Notes: generated from the sequence alone by a model not told the origin. A stretch of 64,000 bases of DNA from JBNAGF01 sp049801055 (GCF_049801055.1 NZ_JBNAGF010000001.1:1-64000), one strand, 5' to 3'. Positions 27,516 to 37,135 are shown, counted from the first letter of the stretch. Made by a program: numbers and translations.

Positions 27516-28112
27516 GTGGCCCGGACAATTGCAAAGGACCATGATCAGAAACGGTCGCAGATTCTGAAATCTGCGGCCAAGGTGTTCGCGGAACAGGGTT
27601 TTGACCGCGCATCGATGACGCAGCTTGCCCGCGAATGCGGGATCTCGAAGGCGAACATTTACCACTACTACGATGGCAAGGATGCCATCCTGTTAGATAT
27701 TCTGGACACGTATTTGCGCGACCTTCGCGACAGGATTTGCGGGATTGAGCTGGATGGGGCGGTTCCCGAAGATCGGTTGCGCCGGGTGATCGCCGAGGTG
27801 CTGCTGGCCTACCAGGGCGCCGATCACGAGCACCAGGTTCAAATCAACGCGATGTCGGCCCTGCCGGCTGATCAGCAAAAGCAGATGCGTTTGTATCAAA
27901 GAGACATGGTGCGCTTCGTAAGCGACACGATTCAGGTAACCGCGCCAGAGGTTTTCGATGGAAACGCGGACAAATTGAGATCGGCGACTATGTCGGTCTT
28001 CGGCATGCTGAACTGGTATTACATGTGGAATACCGGCGCCGGTTCAAAGGCGCGGGAAGACTACGCCAATCTTGTTGCCGACCTGACCCTGAAAGGTGTC
28101 AAAGGACTCTAA
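27516..28112 (+). CDS. TetR/AcrR-family regulator of the paa cluster (PaaR-like)
   Basis: Repressor of 198 residues with an N-terminal TetR HTH: RSQILKSAAKVFAEQGFDRASMTQLARECGISKANIYHYY. The C-terminal ligand domain ends with TMSVFGMLNWYYMW. GTG start at 27516 comes three bases after the paaK stop, so it is the last gene of paaGIK-tetR. TetR-type PaaR proteins regulate phenylacetate genes in several proteobacteria; this assignment is by context. It may bind the palindromes at 24895 and 34032. Confidence 0.8.
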   Translation: MARTIAKDHDQKRSQILKSAAKVFAEQGFDRASMTQLARECGISKANIYHYYDGKDAILLDILDTYLRDLRDRICGIELDGAVPEDRLRRVIAEVLLAYQGADHEHQVQINAMSALPADQQKQMRLYQRDMVRFVSDTIQVTAPEVFDGNADKLRSATMSVFGMLNWYYMWNTGAGSKAREDYANLVADLTLKGVKGL

Positions 28113-28149
28113 GTAGCAGTTCGAACCGTTCGGCCCGGTAGGCCGAGGC

Positions 28150-28175
28150 ATGCCCCGGGATCTTCTCCGGGGCAT
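28150..28175. terminator. Bidirectional terminator hairpin
   Basis: ATGCCCCGG (28150-28158) pairs perfectly with CCGGGGCAT (28167-28175) across an 8-base loop. It lies between the convergent TetR-type gene and the end of the long minus-strand paa operon, so it can serve both. No T run follows. Confidence 0.55.
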
Positions 28176-28212
28176 ATTCGTTCTGGCGGCATCGGCTATC
28201 CGCCTCGCCGGG

Positions 28213-28977
28213 TCAGTCCTGCGGTGTTTTCAGTCCCAGACGCTGTAGGATTGCGCCGGTTTCTGCTTCCCAGCGGGTGCGCAGCTCGGCGTTCGATGAT
28301 TTCCGCAAGCCCATGGTCTTGAGGTTCTCGGTTCTGCCCGATCCCGCGGCGCCAAAGGACGCAGACACACGCGGCCACCAGTAATCGACAGATTTTTGAA
28401 TCTCGGGCGGGTCGCTACCTTCAAGCAGTTTGGCCAGCCCTTCCTCGGCCAGTTCGGCGTGGCGGGCCTCGACAGGTGCAATCGACCGAAAGGCGTCGGC
28501 CAGCGGCTGATAGGAGACAAGCGAAAACTCGGCCATCTGAACGGCAACCGCGCGGCCCATAAGCAGGTTCATTGCAACGGCATCGCTCCATCCCTGAAGC
28601 GGGTAATTGAATACGGCCAGACGCATATCATGTTCCGATCTGTTCTGACCGATATCCGCCGCGCGGTCCAGCCGGGCCGTCCAGGGGTGATGATTGGCAT
28701 AGCGATCGGCATCAACGCCAAATTCGCCCATGACCTTCAACACTTTGTCCGCATTGTCGGTCTTTTCCAGAACGATCTTGGCAGCAGCGATACGCTCCTT
28801 GATACCCGGTCCTTCGTTGATGATATCGGCGAACCCCGCCGCTCCGGCCAGCTCGCTGTCCACGAAAGTGGTCATCAGCTTCATCAGTTCGGCCCGGTAG
28901 CGAGGCGGCACGTTGGTCGGGTTGGTCAGAACGCCGCCTGCGGCCAGATAGCCTTCGATGGTCATGTCTTCAGCCAT
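28213..28977 (-). CDS. Extra PaaA/PaaC-like ferritin-fold protein of the paa operon
   Basis: Protein of 254 residues that resembles phenylacetic acid catabolic proteins with a ferritin-like helical bundle. A segment YPLQGWSDAVAMNLLMGRAVAVQ and an ExxH motif in PVEARHAELAEEG (about 173-185) echo PaaA. The first ExxH expected in PaaA is not visible, so a full diiron site is doubtful. It is the last gene of the paaJABCDE run, 12 bases after paaE. It is distinct from PaaA (330 aa) and PaaC (253 aa), which are both present. Role is unknown: a structural or regulatory subunit, or a chaperone for the oxygenase. Confidence 0.6.
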   Translation of the reverse strand: MAEDMTIEGYLAAGGVLTNPTNVPPRYRAELMKLMTTFVDSELAGAAGFADIINEGPGIKERIAAAKIVLEKTDNADKVLKVMGEFGVDADRYANHHPWTARLDRAADIGQNRSEHDMRLAVFNYPLQGWSDAVAMNLLMGRAVAVQMAEFSLVSYQPLADAFRSIAPVEARHAELAEEGLAKLLEGSDPPEIQKSVDYWWPRVSASFGAAGSGRTENLKTMGLRKSSNAELRTRWEAETGAILQRLGLKTPQD

Positions 28978-28989
28978 GGTCCCTCTCCC

Positions 28990-30063
28990 TTACTGGTCGT
29001 AGTCGACGGTGACATTGTCGGTCAGCGGATACGCCTGACAGCTCAGCACATAGCCCTTTTCAACCTCGTAATCCTCGAGCGCATGGTTTGCGACCATCTC
29101 TACCTCGCCCTCGAGCACCTTACAGCGGCAGGTTGAGCAGACACCGGCCTTGCAGGCATACGGTGCGTCCATCGCGTTCCCCAGCGCCGCGTCGAGGATG
29201 GTCGTGTCTTTCGGCATGGCGATGGTCTGTGTTGCCCCATCAAGGGTGATCGCTGCCTTGGTCTGGTTGGCGCTGGTCGCAGCATCTGTCGAAACCGCCT
29301 TGCGCTTTGCGCGACCCGGCTGGGCGCTGGCGAAGAGTTCGAACTTGATCTGCGGGTCGGACATCCCATGTGCCCGCAGTGCGGCGGCGATGCCCAGCAT
29401 CATCGGTTCGGGGCCGCAGATAAAGGCAGTGTCGACGTTTTTGATATCGACCCAGTGCTGGAACAGTTCGGCGCATTTCTCTTCGGTCACAAGCCCGGTG
29501 AAAAGGTCGATCTCCTGCGCATCGGATTCCAGAATGTGGATCACGTTGAACCGGCCCATGAAGCTGTTCTTCAGGTCTTCCAGCTCCTCGCGGAACATGA
29601 TCGAGTTCACACCCTTGTTGGCGTAGATCAGTGTGAAGCGCGATTGCGGCTCACGAGACAGGGTGGTTTTCAGGATCGAAAGAACCGGCGTAATCCCGGA
29701 CCCGCCGGCAAAACCCAGATACTGACGGGCCGAAGACGGATCGAGTTCGGTATGAAACCCGCCCATTGGTGGCATCGCTTGAATAGTGTCGCCGGGCTGG
29801 AGTTCTTCGTTGGCCCAGCTCGAAAACGCACCACCATCGACGCGCTTGATTCCCACTTGCAGGATCCCGTCATCCTTGCCGGCGCAGATTGAGTACGACC
29901 GACGAAGCTCTTCTCCGTCAAAGTCCCGGCGGAAGGTCAGATACTGTCCCTGAATGAAATCGAAAGCTTCCGCCTCGCCATTTTCGGGTTTCAGGGTCAC
30001 CACGACGGCGTCGCGGATGGTCTTGTGAACGTCAGTGACGGTCAGGTCGTGAAAGCGCGCCAT
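28990..30063 (-). CDS. paaE: Phenylacetyl-CoA epoxidase reductase
   Basis: Electron-transfer subunit of 357 residues. An FAD-binding ferredoxin-reductase domain (RRSYSICAGKDDG, then GGFHTELDP) is followed by an NADPH domain (GFAGGSGITPVLSILK, FICGPEPMML) and a C-terminal plant-type [2Fe-2S] ferredoxin domain with CKAGVCSTCRCK and a distal Cys in VLSCQAYP. Start ATG 30063 (MARFHDL) is chosen over an upstream start that would overlap the paaD stop. It passes electrons from NADPH to PaaABC. Confidence 0.95.
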   Translation of the reverse strand: MARFHDLTVTDVHKTIRDAVVVTLKPENGEAEAFDFIQGQYLTFRRDFDGEELRRSYSICAGKDDGILQVGIKRVDGGAFSSWANEELQPGDTIQAMPPMGGFHTELDPSSARQYLGFAGGSGITPVLSILKTTLSREPQSRFTLIYANKGVNSIMFREELEDLKNSFMGRFNVIHILESDAQEIDLFTGLVTEEKCAELFQHWVDIKNVDTAFICGPEPMMLGIAAALRAHGMSDPQIKFELFASAQPGRAKRKAVSTDAATSANQTKAAITLDGATQTIAMPKDTTILDAALGNAMDAPYACKAGVCSTCRCKVLEGEVEMVANHALEDYEVEKGYVLSCQAYPLTDNVTVDYDQ

Positions 30064-30086
30064 TGGCGGTCTCCTCCTATCCGGGC

Positions 30087-30575
30087 TCAGATGCACTTGA
30101 AATAGTCAAAAGGTTCGAGGCAGTCGGTGCAGCGCCAATGGGCTTTGCACGGTGTCGAGCCAAACTGGCTGATCTTTTCGACTGCCTTGCTGCCGCAGTG
30201 TGGGCAGCGGTCAGGCCCGCCCGCGGGCTGCGGAGGGGCGATGCCGTATTCTTCGAGCCGTGCGCGGCCTTTTTCGGTCAGCCAATCCGTCGTCCATGCC
30301 GGAGAGAGCTGGCGCTTGAGTTCGATCCTGTCGATCCCATGACCGCGCAGGGCGGTTTCGATGTCGAGATTGATGATCGAAGTAGCCGGGCAGCCGGAAT
30401 AGGTCGGTGTCACGGTGACCACAAGAGTGTCCTCTGCCCAGGCGACGTCGCGGATAATGCCCAGATCCACCAGCGAGATTACCGGGATCTCCGGGTCGGG
30501 TACGGCATCAAGCCAGTCCCAGATCTGATCCACGCTGGCCGGTACTGTTTCAGTCTTTGCCTCGGGACGTGCCAT
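30087..30575 (-). CDS. paaD: Phenylacetyl-CoA epoxidase maturation protein PaaD
   Basis: Protein of 162 residues with an N-terminal MIP18/DUF59 domain (WDWLDAVPDPEIPVISLVDLGI, then YSGCPATSII with a conserved Cys) and a C-terminal zinc-ribbon-like part with CPHC and CTDC. It is thought to help assemble the iron centres of the epoxidase. It lies between paaC and paaE; a 104-base gap with two palindromes separates it from paaC. Confidence 0.9.
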   Translation of the reverse strand: MARPEAKTETVPASVDQIWDWLDAVPDPEIPVISLVDLGIIRDVAWAEDTLVVTVTPTYSGCPATSIINLDIETALRGHGIDRIELKRQLSPAWTTDWLTEKGRARLEEYGIAPPQPAGGPDRCPHCGSKAVEKISQFGSTPCKAHWRCTDCLEPFDYFKCI

Positions 30576-30614
30576 CTCGATTACTCTCCTGTTCGGACAG
30601 AGGCCACCAACACC

Positions 30615-30668
30615 CCGGATGCGATCCGGAGCCTGATATGACGCGTCGGCCCCGGATCAGGTCCGGGG
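30615..30668. repeat. Paired REP-like palindromes between paaC and paaD
   Basis: CCGGAT-GCG-ATCCGG (30615-30629) and a near-perfect CCCCGGATCAGGTCCGGGG (30650-30668) lie side by side in the only sizeable gap of the operon. They share the CCGGAT core. They may act as an internal mRNA stabiliser or attenuator, or be a repetitive element common in these genomes. Confidence 0.5.
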
Positions 30669-30679
30669 CGGTCCGCCCG

Positions 30680-31441
30680 TTACCACTCGCAGCCCGGATA
30701 GGCCCGTTGCAGCCACTGCATCTGCGCCAGCAGGTGGCCAAGATGTTCGGTATGCATACGTCCGCTGCGCCCGCCCTTGTGAGCGAACCTGCCCTCCGGG
30801 ACAGTCAAGGTTGCCTCGGCCAGCACCCGGCCCACCAGCGCATCATATTCTTCGCGCAAGCTGGCTGGGTCCGGAGCGATACCAGCGGCAACCATTTCGG
30901 CATCCACTTCATCGCTGGCGAACATTTCGCCCACATAGGGCCAGAGATAGTCCAGCGCCTCCTGCATCCGGGCATGGCTTTCTTCGGTGCCGTCGCCCAG
31001 TCCGACCACCGTGTCGCCGGAGCGTTCAAGGTGATAGGCCGCTTCCTTCGAAGCCTTCTCGGCGATTTCGGCCACGCGCTTGTCCGAGGACTTGATCAGC
31101 CGTCCCAGCATGATCGTGTGCCACGCGTCGAACAGGAACTGGCGCATCAGAGTGCGGCCAAAATCGCCATTCGGCACCTCGACGAGCAGCACGTTGCGGA
31201 AATCCCAAGCATCGCGCAGGAAGGCCAGGTCGTCTGCCGATTTGCCTGTGCCCTGAACTTCGCCGGCCAGGCCAAGCCACAGTTGGGTCTGACCGATCAT
31301 GTCCAGCGCGGTGTTTGCCAGTGCGATGTCCTCTTCGAGGATAGGTGAGTGTCCACACCATTCGCTGACACGATGGCCGAGGATCAGGGTGTTGTCCCCC
31401 ATCCGCAGCAGAAACTGGAGAAATGCGTCTTCCCGCGTCAT
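30680..31441 (-). CDS. paaC: Phenylacetyl-CoA epoxidase structural subunit PaaC
   Basis: Ferritin-fold subunit of 253 residues that pairs with PaaA but is not itself the catalytic diiron subunit. Signatures: LGHRVSEWCGHSPILEEDIALAN, the LDMIGQTQ-like segment ALDMIGQTQLWLGLAGEV and DFGRTLMRQFLFDAWHTIML. ATG 31441 overlaps the paaB stop by one base (TGATG); a GTG one codon upstream gives the 4-base GTGA alternative. It follows paaB. Confidence 0.95.
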   Translation of the reverse strand: MTREDAFLQFLLRMGDNTLILGHRVSEWCGHSPILEEDIALANTALDMIGQTQLWLGLAGEVQGTGKSADDLAFLRDAWDFRNVLLVEVPNGDFGRTLMRQFLFDAWHTIMLGRLIKSSDKRVAEIAEKASKEAAYHLERSGDTVVGLGDGTEESHARMQEALDYLWPYVGEMFASDEVDAEMVAAGIAPDPASLREEYDALVGRVLAEATLTVPEGRFAHKGGRSGRMHTEHLGHLLAQMQWLQRAYPGCEW

Positions 31442-31725
31442 CACATGTGCCCCACTTCTTCAGGAATGTCGAAGAAAGTCGGGTGGCGATACACCTTTGA
31501 CTCGGATGGTTCAAAGAGCGGGCCCTTGTCGCCGGGCGCCGTCGCCGCGATGTGTCGCGCCTCGACCACCCAGATCGACACGCCTTCATTGCGGCGGGTG
31601 TAAACGTCGCGTGCATTCTTGATCGCCATCTCAGCGTCGGGCGCATGCAGCGAGCCGACGTGACGGTGGCTCATACCATGCTGACCGCGGATGAAGATTT
31701 CCCACAGGGGCCATTCGTTATTCAT
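31441..31725 (-). CDS. paaB: Phenylacetyl-CoA epoxidase subunit PaaB
   Basis: Small subunit of 94 residues. It starts WPLWEIFIRGQHGMSHRHVGS, the diagnostic PaaB opening, and continues ALHAPDAE-like (LHAPDAEMAIKNARDVYTRR) with an SIWVVEA strand. It bridges PaaA-PaaC pairs in the oxygenase. It lies 28 bases after paaA and overlaps paaC. Confidence 0.95.
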   Translation of the reverse strand: MNNEWPLWEIFIRGQHGMSHRHVGSLHAPDAEMAIKNARDVYTRRNEGVSIWVVEARHIAATAPGDKGPLFEPSESKVYRHPTFFDIPEEVGHM

Positions 31726-31753
31726 AGCTCAATTCTCCTCCTGGCTCGCAGTC

Positions 31754-32746
<993 letters not shown>

Positions 32747-32767
32747 TTCCGGTCTCCTCTCCCGGGG

Positions 32768-33970
32768 TTACACGCGTTCAAGGATCAGGGCTGCACCCTG
32801 ACCAACTCCGACGCACATGGTGCAAAGCGCATAGCGCCCGCCGGTGCGTTTCAACTGATAGGCGGCGGTCATGACCAGACGGGCTCCGGACATTCCCAGC
32901 GGATGCCCGATGGCGATTGCACCGCCATTGGGGTTAACATGGGGTGCATCGTCCGCAACGCCAAGGTCGCGCAGCGTCGCCAGCCCCTGCGAGGCAAAGG
33001 CTTCGTTCAACTCTATCACATCCATCTGTTCAATGCTGAGCTCGGCGCGGGCCAGAACCTTGCGGGATGCAGGAACCGGGCCGATACCCATGATCCGGGG
33101 CTGCACACCGGCCACAGACATGCCGACCACGCGGGCGATCGGGGTCAGCCCGTTGCTGGCGGCAGAAGCTTCGTTGGCAATCAGGATTGCGGCGGCACCG
33201 TCATTGACACCCGAGGCATTGCCCGCTGTGACGGTCTTGTCGGGCCCATTCACCCCATGCAGGCTTGCCAGCTTCTCGGCGTTTGTGCCAGGGCGGGGAT
33301 GCTCATCCGTGTCGAAGGTGATGGGATCCCCCTTGCGCTGGGGGATGGTGACGGGAACGATCTCGTCGGCAAACACGCCAGCCTCATGTGCGGCGGCCCA
33401 GCGGGCCTGGCTGCGCGCGGCAAAGGCATCCTGATCGGCGCGGGAGATGTTATAGTCTTCGGCCACATTGTCAGCGGTCTGCGGCATCGAATCGGTGCCG
33501 TGCAATTCATGCATTTTCTTGTTCACAAAGCGCCACCCGATGGTGGTGTCATAAACGGCGTTGGAACGGGTGAAGGCACTGGTTGCTTTCGGCATCACGA
33601 AAGGTGCGCGCGACATGCTTTCGACACCGCCGGCGATGGCCATGTCATAGTCGCCCGCCTTGATAGCCCGGGCAGCCATGCCGACGGCATCCATCCCCGA
33701 AGCACATAGCCGGTTTACTGTCGTTCCCGGAACATCAACGGGAAGTCCAGCCAACAGAGCCGCCATCCTCGCGACATTTCGATTGCTTTCGCCAGCTTGA
33801 TTGGCGTCGCCATAGATGACGTCATCAAGGCTCGCCCAATCCACGTCCGGGTTGCGCTTCATCAGCGCGGCAATTGGGATGGCGGCCAGATCGTCGGTTC
33901 GAACCTGCGACAAGGCACCGCCATAGCGCCCGATTGGCGTGCGCTGGGCGTCACAGATGTATGCCTCCAT
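32768..33970 (-). CDS. paaJ: 3-oxoadipyl-CoA / 3-oxo-5,6-dehydrosuberyl-CoA thiolase
   Basis: Thiolase of 400 residues. Catalytic residues: Cys in NRLCASGMDAVGMA (about Cys90), His in NPNGGAIAIGHPLGMSGAR and the second Cys in ALCTMCVGVGQGAALI. It performs two thiolytic steps of the pathway. This sequence is also near PcaF of beta-ketoadipate metabolism, but the position at the head of paaABCDE favours PaaJ. Promoter and a candidate operator lie upstream. Confidence 0.9.
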   Translation of the reverse strand: MEAYICDAQRTPIGRYGGALSQVRTDDLAAIPIAALMKRNPDVDWASLDDVIYGDANQAGESNRNVARMAALLAGLPVDVPGTTVNRLCASGMDAVGMAARAIKAGDYDMAIAGGVESMSRAPFVMPKATSAFTRSNAVYDTTIGWRFVNKKMHELHGTDSMPQTADNVAEDYNISRADQDAFAARSQARWAAAHEAGVFADEIVPVTIPQRKGDPITFDTDEHPRPGTNAEKLASLHGVNGPDKTVTAGNASGVNDGAAAILIANEASAASNGLTPIARVVGMSVAGVQPRIMGIGPVPASRKVLARAELSIEQMDVIELNEAFASQGLATLRDLGVADDAPHVNPNGGAIAIGHPLGMSGARLVMTAAYQLKRTGGRYALCTMCVGVGQGAALILERV

Positions 33971-34308
33971 GGCCTGAAATCTCCCGTTTAGAATGGTCGT
34001 GGCAGCCTGTCAGGTCGCCAATGCCATAAAGTGACCGCTTGGTCGGGTAATAGGCCGGGAATCGATTCGCGGCAAGAGAAATGTAACACAACAAGGAAAC
34101 TTCGAAAATTTTTGTAACGTGTTGTCATGTGATAATTGTAGGAATTTGAAAGGTAGAACAAAAAAGGGTTTTAATCCCAGCGGCCTAAGCGCGGGCCCGC
34201 CAGATGAAACTATCCGGAAATGCGCAGTGCCTAGGCCCGAGGTCGAGAAGTTGCCAGGCTTCACCATCGTTCAATTTGGCTATCTGGCTGTCGGTTCCGC
34301 AGCACGCA
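33971..34308. other. Promoter region of the paa operon
   Basis: About 340 bases between the paaJ start and the end of the carboxymuconolactone-decarboxylase-like gene. It contains the candidate operator at 34032-34052. The 34130-34200 part has an A-rich run beside GCGGGCCCGC, which may form part of a terminator for the upstream minus-strand gene. I see no further coding sequence. Confidence 0.4.
34032..34052. promoter_or_regulatory. Candidate TetR-type operator upstream of paaJ
   Basis: A GACC-GCTT-GGTC inverted repeat followed by GGGTAATA lies 62-82 bases upstream of the paaJ start. It matches the reverse strand of the site between paaZ and paaG at 13 of 21 positions. This is where a repressor of the operon would bind. 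Inference from similarity and position. Confidence 0.4.
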
Positions 34309-34692
34309 TCACGGGTTTTCTTCCAGAATTTTCCGAGCCGACCGGAAGCATTCCAAAGCCTGCGGCACACCGCAATAGATCCCGATGACGTGAATGATCG
34401 CCCGGATTTCTTCCTTGCTGACCCCATTGTTGATTGCGCCCCGGCAGTGAATTTCCCATTCATTCATTTTCCCAAGGGCCCCGATCATCGAAAGGTTCAT
34501 CATGGACCGTGTCTTGGCGTCGATCACGTCATCGCCCCATCCAAAGCCCCAGCACCATGCGGTCATGGCTTCCTGAAACGGCCGGGTGAAATCATCGGCG
34601 GCCGCGAGGTTTTTCTCTACGTACTGCGCGCCGAGCGTGGCCTTGCGCTGCTCAAGCCCTTTCAGAAACAGATCTTCGTCGAATGTGCTCAT
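34309..34692 (-). CDS. Carboxymuconolactone decarboxylase-family protein (PcaC-like)
   Basis: AhpD-fold protein of 127 residues, length and sequence close to PcaC: YVEKNLAAADDFTRPFQEAMTAWCWGFGWGDDVIDAKTRSMMNL, then EWEIHCRGAINNGVSKEEI. In the beta-ketoadipate pathway PcaC decarboxylates 4-carboxymuconolactone. No other pca gene is near, so it is an orphan here. It lies upstream of the paa operon on the same strand but with a 338-base gap, so it is probably separate. Confidence 0.75.
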   Translation of the reverse strand: MSTFDEDLFLKGLEQRKATLGAQYVEKNLAAADDFTRPFQEAMTAWCWGFGWGDDVIDAKTRSMMNLSMIGALGKMNEWEIHCRGAINNGVSKEEIRAIIHVIGIYCGVPQALECFRSARKILEENP

Positions 34693-35025
34693 GCTGTGTC
34701 CCTCTCAGAAACGGGCCAGTTTCAACCTGGTAAAGCCCAAAGTTCTCCAAATCCCGGCCTTCTGGTTCAATCCGCAACCGCCACTGTATGGATTGAATCT
34801 GCCAGGGTCCGGTTGAGACTAGGCGACGCAGATCTGATTCCGCCAACGATATCGCAGTGGGTTACCGATTTTCAGAAACTGAATTGGTGGTTTGCCCTTG
34901 TAAGGGGGAATAGGATCTGTCGCAGAAGCTGAATGGCCGATCTGAACACAGCCTCTGACCCGACATCGCGCGCGGCAAGGAGTGGCTCTGACGGCTTAGT
35001 CCGGATCAAAATGTTCGAGAAGATT
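34693..35025. other. Intergenic region, no feature recognised
   Basis: About 330 bases between the PcaC-like start and tRNA-Ala. It should contain the promoter of the PcaC-like gene and the 3' end region of tRNA-Ala. I see no gene, repeat or clear hairpin. Confidence 0.4.
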
Positions 35026-35101
<76 letters not shown>

Positions 35102-35257
35102 AAAGTCCGCATCGCTGCGGTGGACGGACGTTTATGAGAGGTCGGGCAGGAGTGCAAGTGAAAAAATGCACGCTTGACGCAAATCTCTGTGGCCTTTCCG
35201 GGTCCGCCGGAACGTGGCGGAAAGGTTGAAACAGGGCGTGATCGGCGCCCCATTCCG

Positions 35258-35581
35258 TCAGCTGTCGTCGTCTTCCGAAGACACGTCGGCGATCTCTTCC
35301 AGGGATACGTTTTCCGTATCGTCGTCATCGTCCAGAACGTCATCGCCCAGATCAACATCGACTGCGTCATCATCAAGAACGTCGTCGGTGCTGTCCGCGG
35401 CTTCCTTGGCTTTCAGCGTGGCGGCATCTTCCGAATCCGCGGCGATCATCCGGCTTTTGCCAGTGTCCAGTTCCACGACATCGCCCGTGTAAGGGCTGAC
35501 GATCGGGTTCTTGTTAAGGTCATAAAACCGTTTGCCTGTGGTCGGGCAGACGCGCTTTACACCCCATTCTTCCTTGGGCAT
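35258..35581 (-). CDS. TIGR02300-family protein
   Basis: Protein of 107 residues found in alphaproteobacteria. It begins MPKEEWGVKRVCPTTGKRFY and continues DLNKNPIVSPYTG, the conserved family core with a possible metal-binding Cys. The last 45 residues are almost entirely Asp, Glu, Ser and Val. ATG 35581 has AAGGGG at proper spacing; an upstream start adds 18 unmatched residues. Function is unknown. The acidic tail suggests a protein-binding or charge-mimicking role. Confidence 0.85.
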   Translation of the reverse strand: MPKEEWGVKRVCPTTGKRFYDLNKNPIVSPYTGDVVELDTGKSRMIAADSEDAATLKAKEAADSTDDVLDDDAVDVDLGDDVLDDDDDTENVSLEEIADVSSEDDDS

Positions 35582-35680
35582 GAGAATCCCCTTGATTTCA
35601 GGTGAGTCGTATCGACGATTCCGGTCACCTGCCATATGAGGTGGGGACTGTCAAAGCCTTTGAGGGCAGTTGGGACAAAC

Positions 35681-36367
35681 ATGGCGGAACATAACCTGCC
35701 CGGTCGGCCTCCGGTGCCACTGACTCTGCGCCGGTCCCCGCGTGCGCGGCGGATCAGCCTGCGTGTATCGCGGCTGGACGGTCGGGTAACGCTGACCTTG
35801 CCCAGAGGTGTGCCAGAAGGAGAGGCGCTGGCCTTTGCTCGGGACAAGGAAGCGTGGATTCGCGACAATCTGGCGGCTGCACCTGAGCGCCTGCAGGTGG
35901 ATATCGGCGGCTTGTTACCCATCGGGGGGGAATTGCGGCGCATTGAGCCGGGTGCAGGACGGCGGGTCGTGCTGCACCCGGACCGGATAGAGGTTCCCAA
36001 AGAGGCCGCGCCGCGACGTCTGCAAAGTTTTCTGCGGGTGTTGGCGCGCGACCGGCTTGCAGCGGCCTCGGATCATTACGCGGCGGCTTTGGGGGTGAAC
36101 TATTCGCGCCTCACTCTACGCGATACCCGTTCGCGGTGGGGGTCGTGCTCGTCGCAAGGAGCCTTGATGTATTCATGGCGGCTCATCCTCGCGCCGCCGG
36201 ATGTCTTGCGTTACGTGGCTGCTCATGAAGTCGCGCATCTGCGCGAGATGAATCATTCGCCGGCTTTCTGGAACCTGGTCGAGCAGCTTTATGGGGATTA
36301 CGGACCGCCGCGAAAGTGGCTGCGGGTCGAGGGCAGCTCTCTCCACCAGTTCCGCTTCGGGGACTGA
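35681..36367 (+). CDS. YgjP-like M48-type metallopeptidase (DUF45)
   Basis: Predicted zinc protease of 228 residues. The zinc motif HEVAHLREMNHSPAFW (about 180-195) has the HExxH pair and a third His, and RDTRSRWGSCSSQGALMYSWRL is the family signature preceding it. Start ATG 35681 (MAEHNLPGRP) is preferred; an in-frame ATG 15 codons upstream is possible. It is divergent from the TIGR02300 gene. Substrate is unknown. Confidence 0.85.
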   Translation: MAEHNLPGRPPVPLTLRRSPRARRISLRVSRLDGRVTLTLPRGVPEGEALAFARDKEAWIRDNLAAAPERLQVDIGGLLPIGGELRRIEPGAGRRVVLHPDRIEVPKEAAPRRLQSFLRVLARDRLAAASDHYAAALGVNYSRLTLRDTRSRWGSCSSQGALMYSWRLILAPPDVLRYVAAHEVAHLREMNHSPAFWNLVEQLYGDYGPPRKWLRVEGSSLHQFRFGD

Positions 36368-36456
36368 GCCTCGGGGGCCGCATGGCAGCCGGGCGGCCAA
36401 TGATCATCCGGCGTTCCGTGGCGGCATTCCTTGCCAGTATCTTGACCTGTTCCGGA

Positions 36457-36470
36457 TTTGTGATCACAAA
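36457..36470. promoter_or_regulatory. Perfect palindrome before the GntR gene
   Basis: TTTGTGATCACAAA is a 14-base perfect palindrome ending five bases before the GntR start codon. FCD-type GntR proteins bind short palindromes of this size, so it is a likely autoregulatory operator. A second copy is not seen near the transporter genes. Confidence 0.5.
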
Positions 36471-36475
36471 GAAGT

Positions 36476-37135
36476 ATGATGTTGAGTTCTCGTTCTTCAG
36501 AGGCGGCACCGGCGGCACCGGTCGCGCATGACCATGTATACCGGACGTTGCGCACACGAATTTTGCATGGCGAGATTGCGCCGGGGCATGCGCTCACCTT
36601 GCGAGGGATCGGGAGGGAATTCGACGTGTCCATGACCCCTGCGCGCGAGGCCGTGCGGCGACTGGTGGCCGAGGGGGCATTGCTGTTGTCCAGTTCAGGC
36701 AGGGTTTCTACACCGGAACTCACCAATGACCGGATCGAGGAACTTGCCGCCCTGCGAGCCTTGCTGGAAGTTGAACTCGCCAGCCGCGCCTTGCCGCGCG
36801 CCCACATGGCCCTGATCGACCGGCTGCACAGCATCAACATGACCGTCGCTGAAATGGTTTCGAAACGGGATGCAGTGGGTTACATCCGGTCAAACCTTGA
36901 GTTTCACCGCACACTATATTTGCGGGCGCAGGCGCCGGCAATGCTGGCTATGGCAGAGACCGTCTGGCTGCAGCTCGGGCCGACCATGCGGGCGCTCTAT
37001 GGTCGGCTGCGTCGAACCGACCCACCCAGAAATCACAAGCTGATCATCGCGGCCTTGAAAGCGGGCGATGAGCCCGGTCTGAGGCTGGCAGTCCGGTCAG
37101 ACGTCACACAGGGGCTGCGGCTGCTGGCCGGCTAG
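36476..37135 (+). CDS. GntR-family regulator, FCD type
   Basis: Regulator of 219 residues. The winged HTH spans about 17-80 (YRTLRTRILHGEIAPGHALTLRGIGREFDVSMTPAREAVRRL) and the FCD ligand domain about 85-215 with possible metal ligands in EFHRTLY. Start ATG 36476 lies right after the palindrome at 36457. It is followed by an ABC importer of the SsuABC type in the same direction, suggesting it controls uptake of the same unknown compound. Confidence 0.85.
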   Translation: MMLSSRSSEAAPAAPVAHDHVYRTLRTRILHGEIAPGHALTLRGIGREFDVSMTPAREAVRRLVAEGALLLSSSGRVSTPELTNDRIEELAALRALLEVELASRALPRAHMALIDRLHSINMTVAEMVSKRDAVGYIRSNLEFHRTLYLRAQAPAMLAMAETVWLQLGPTMRALYGRLRRTDPPRNHKLIIAALKAGDEPGLRLAVRSDVTQGLRLLAG

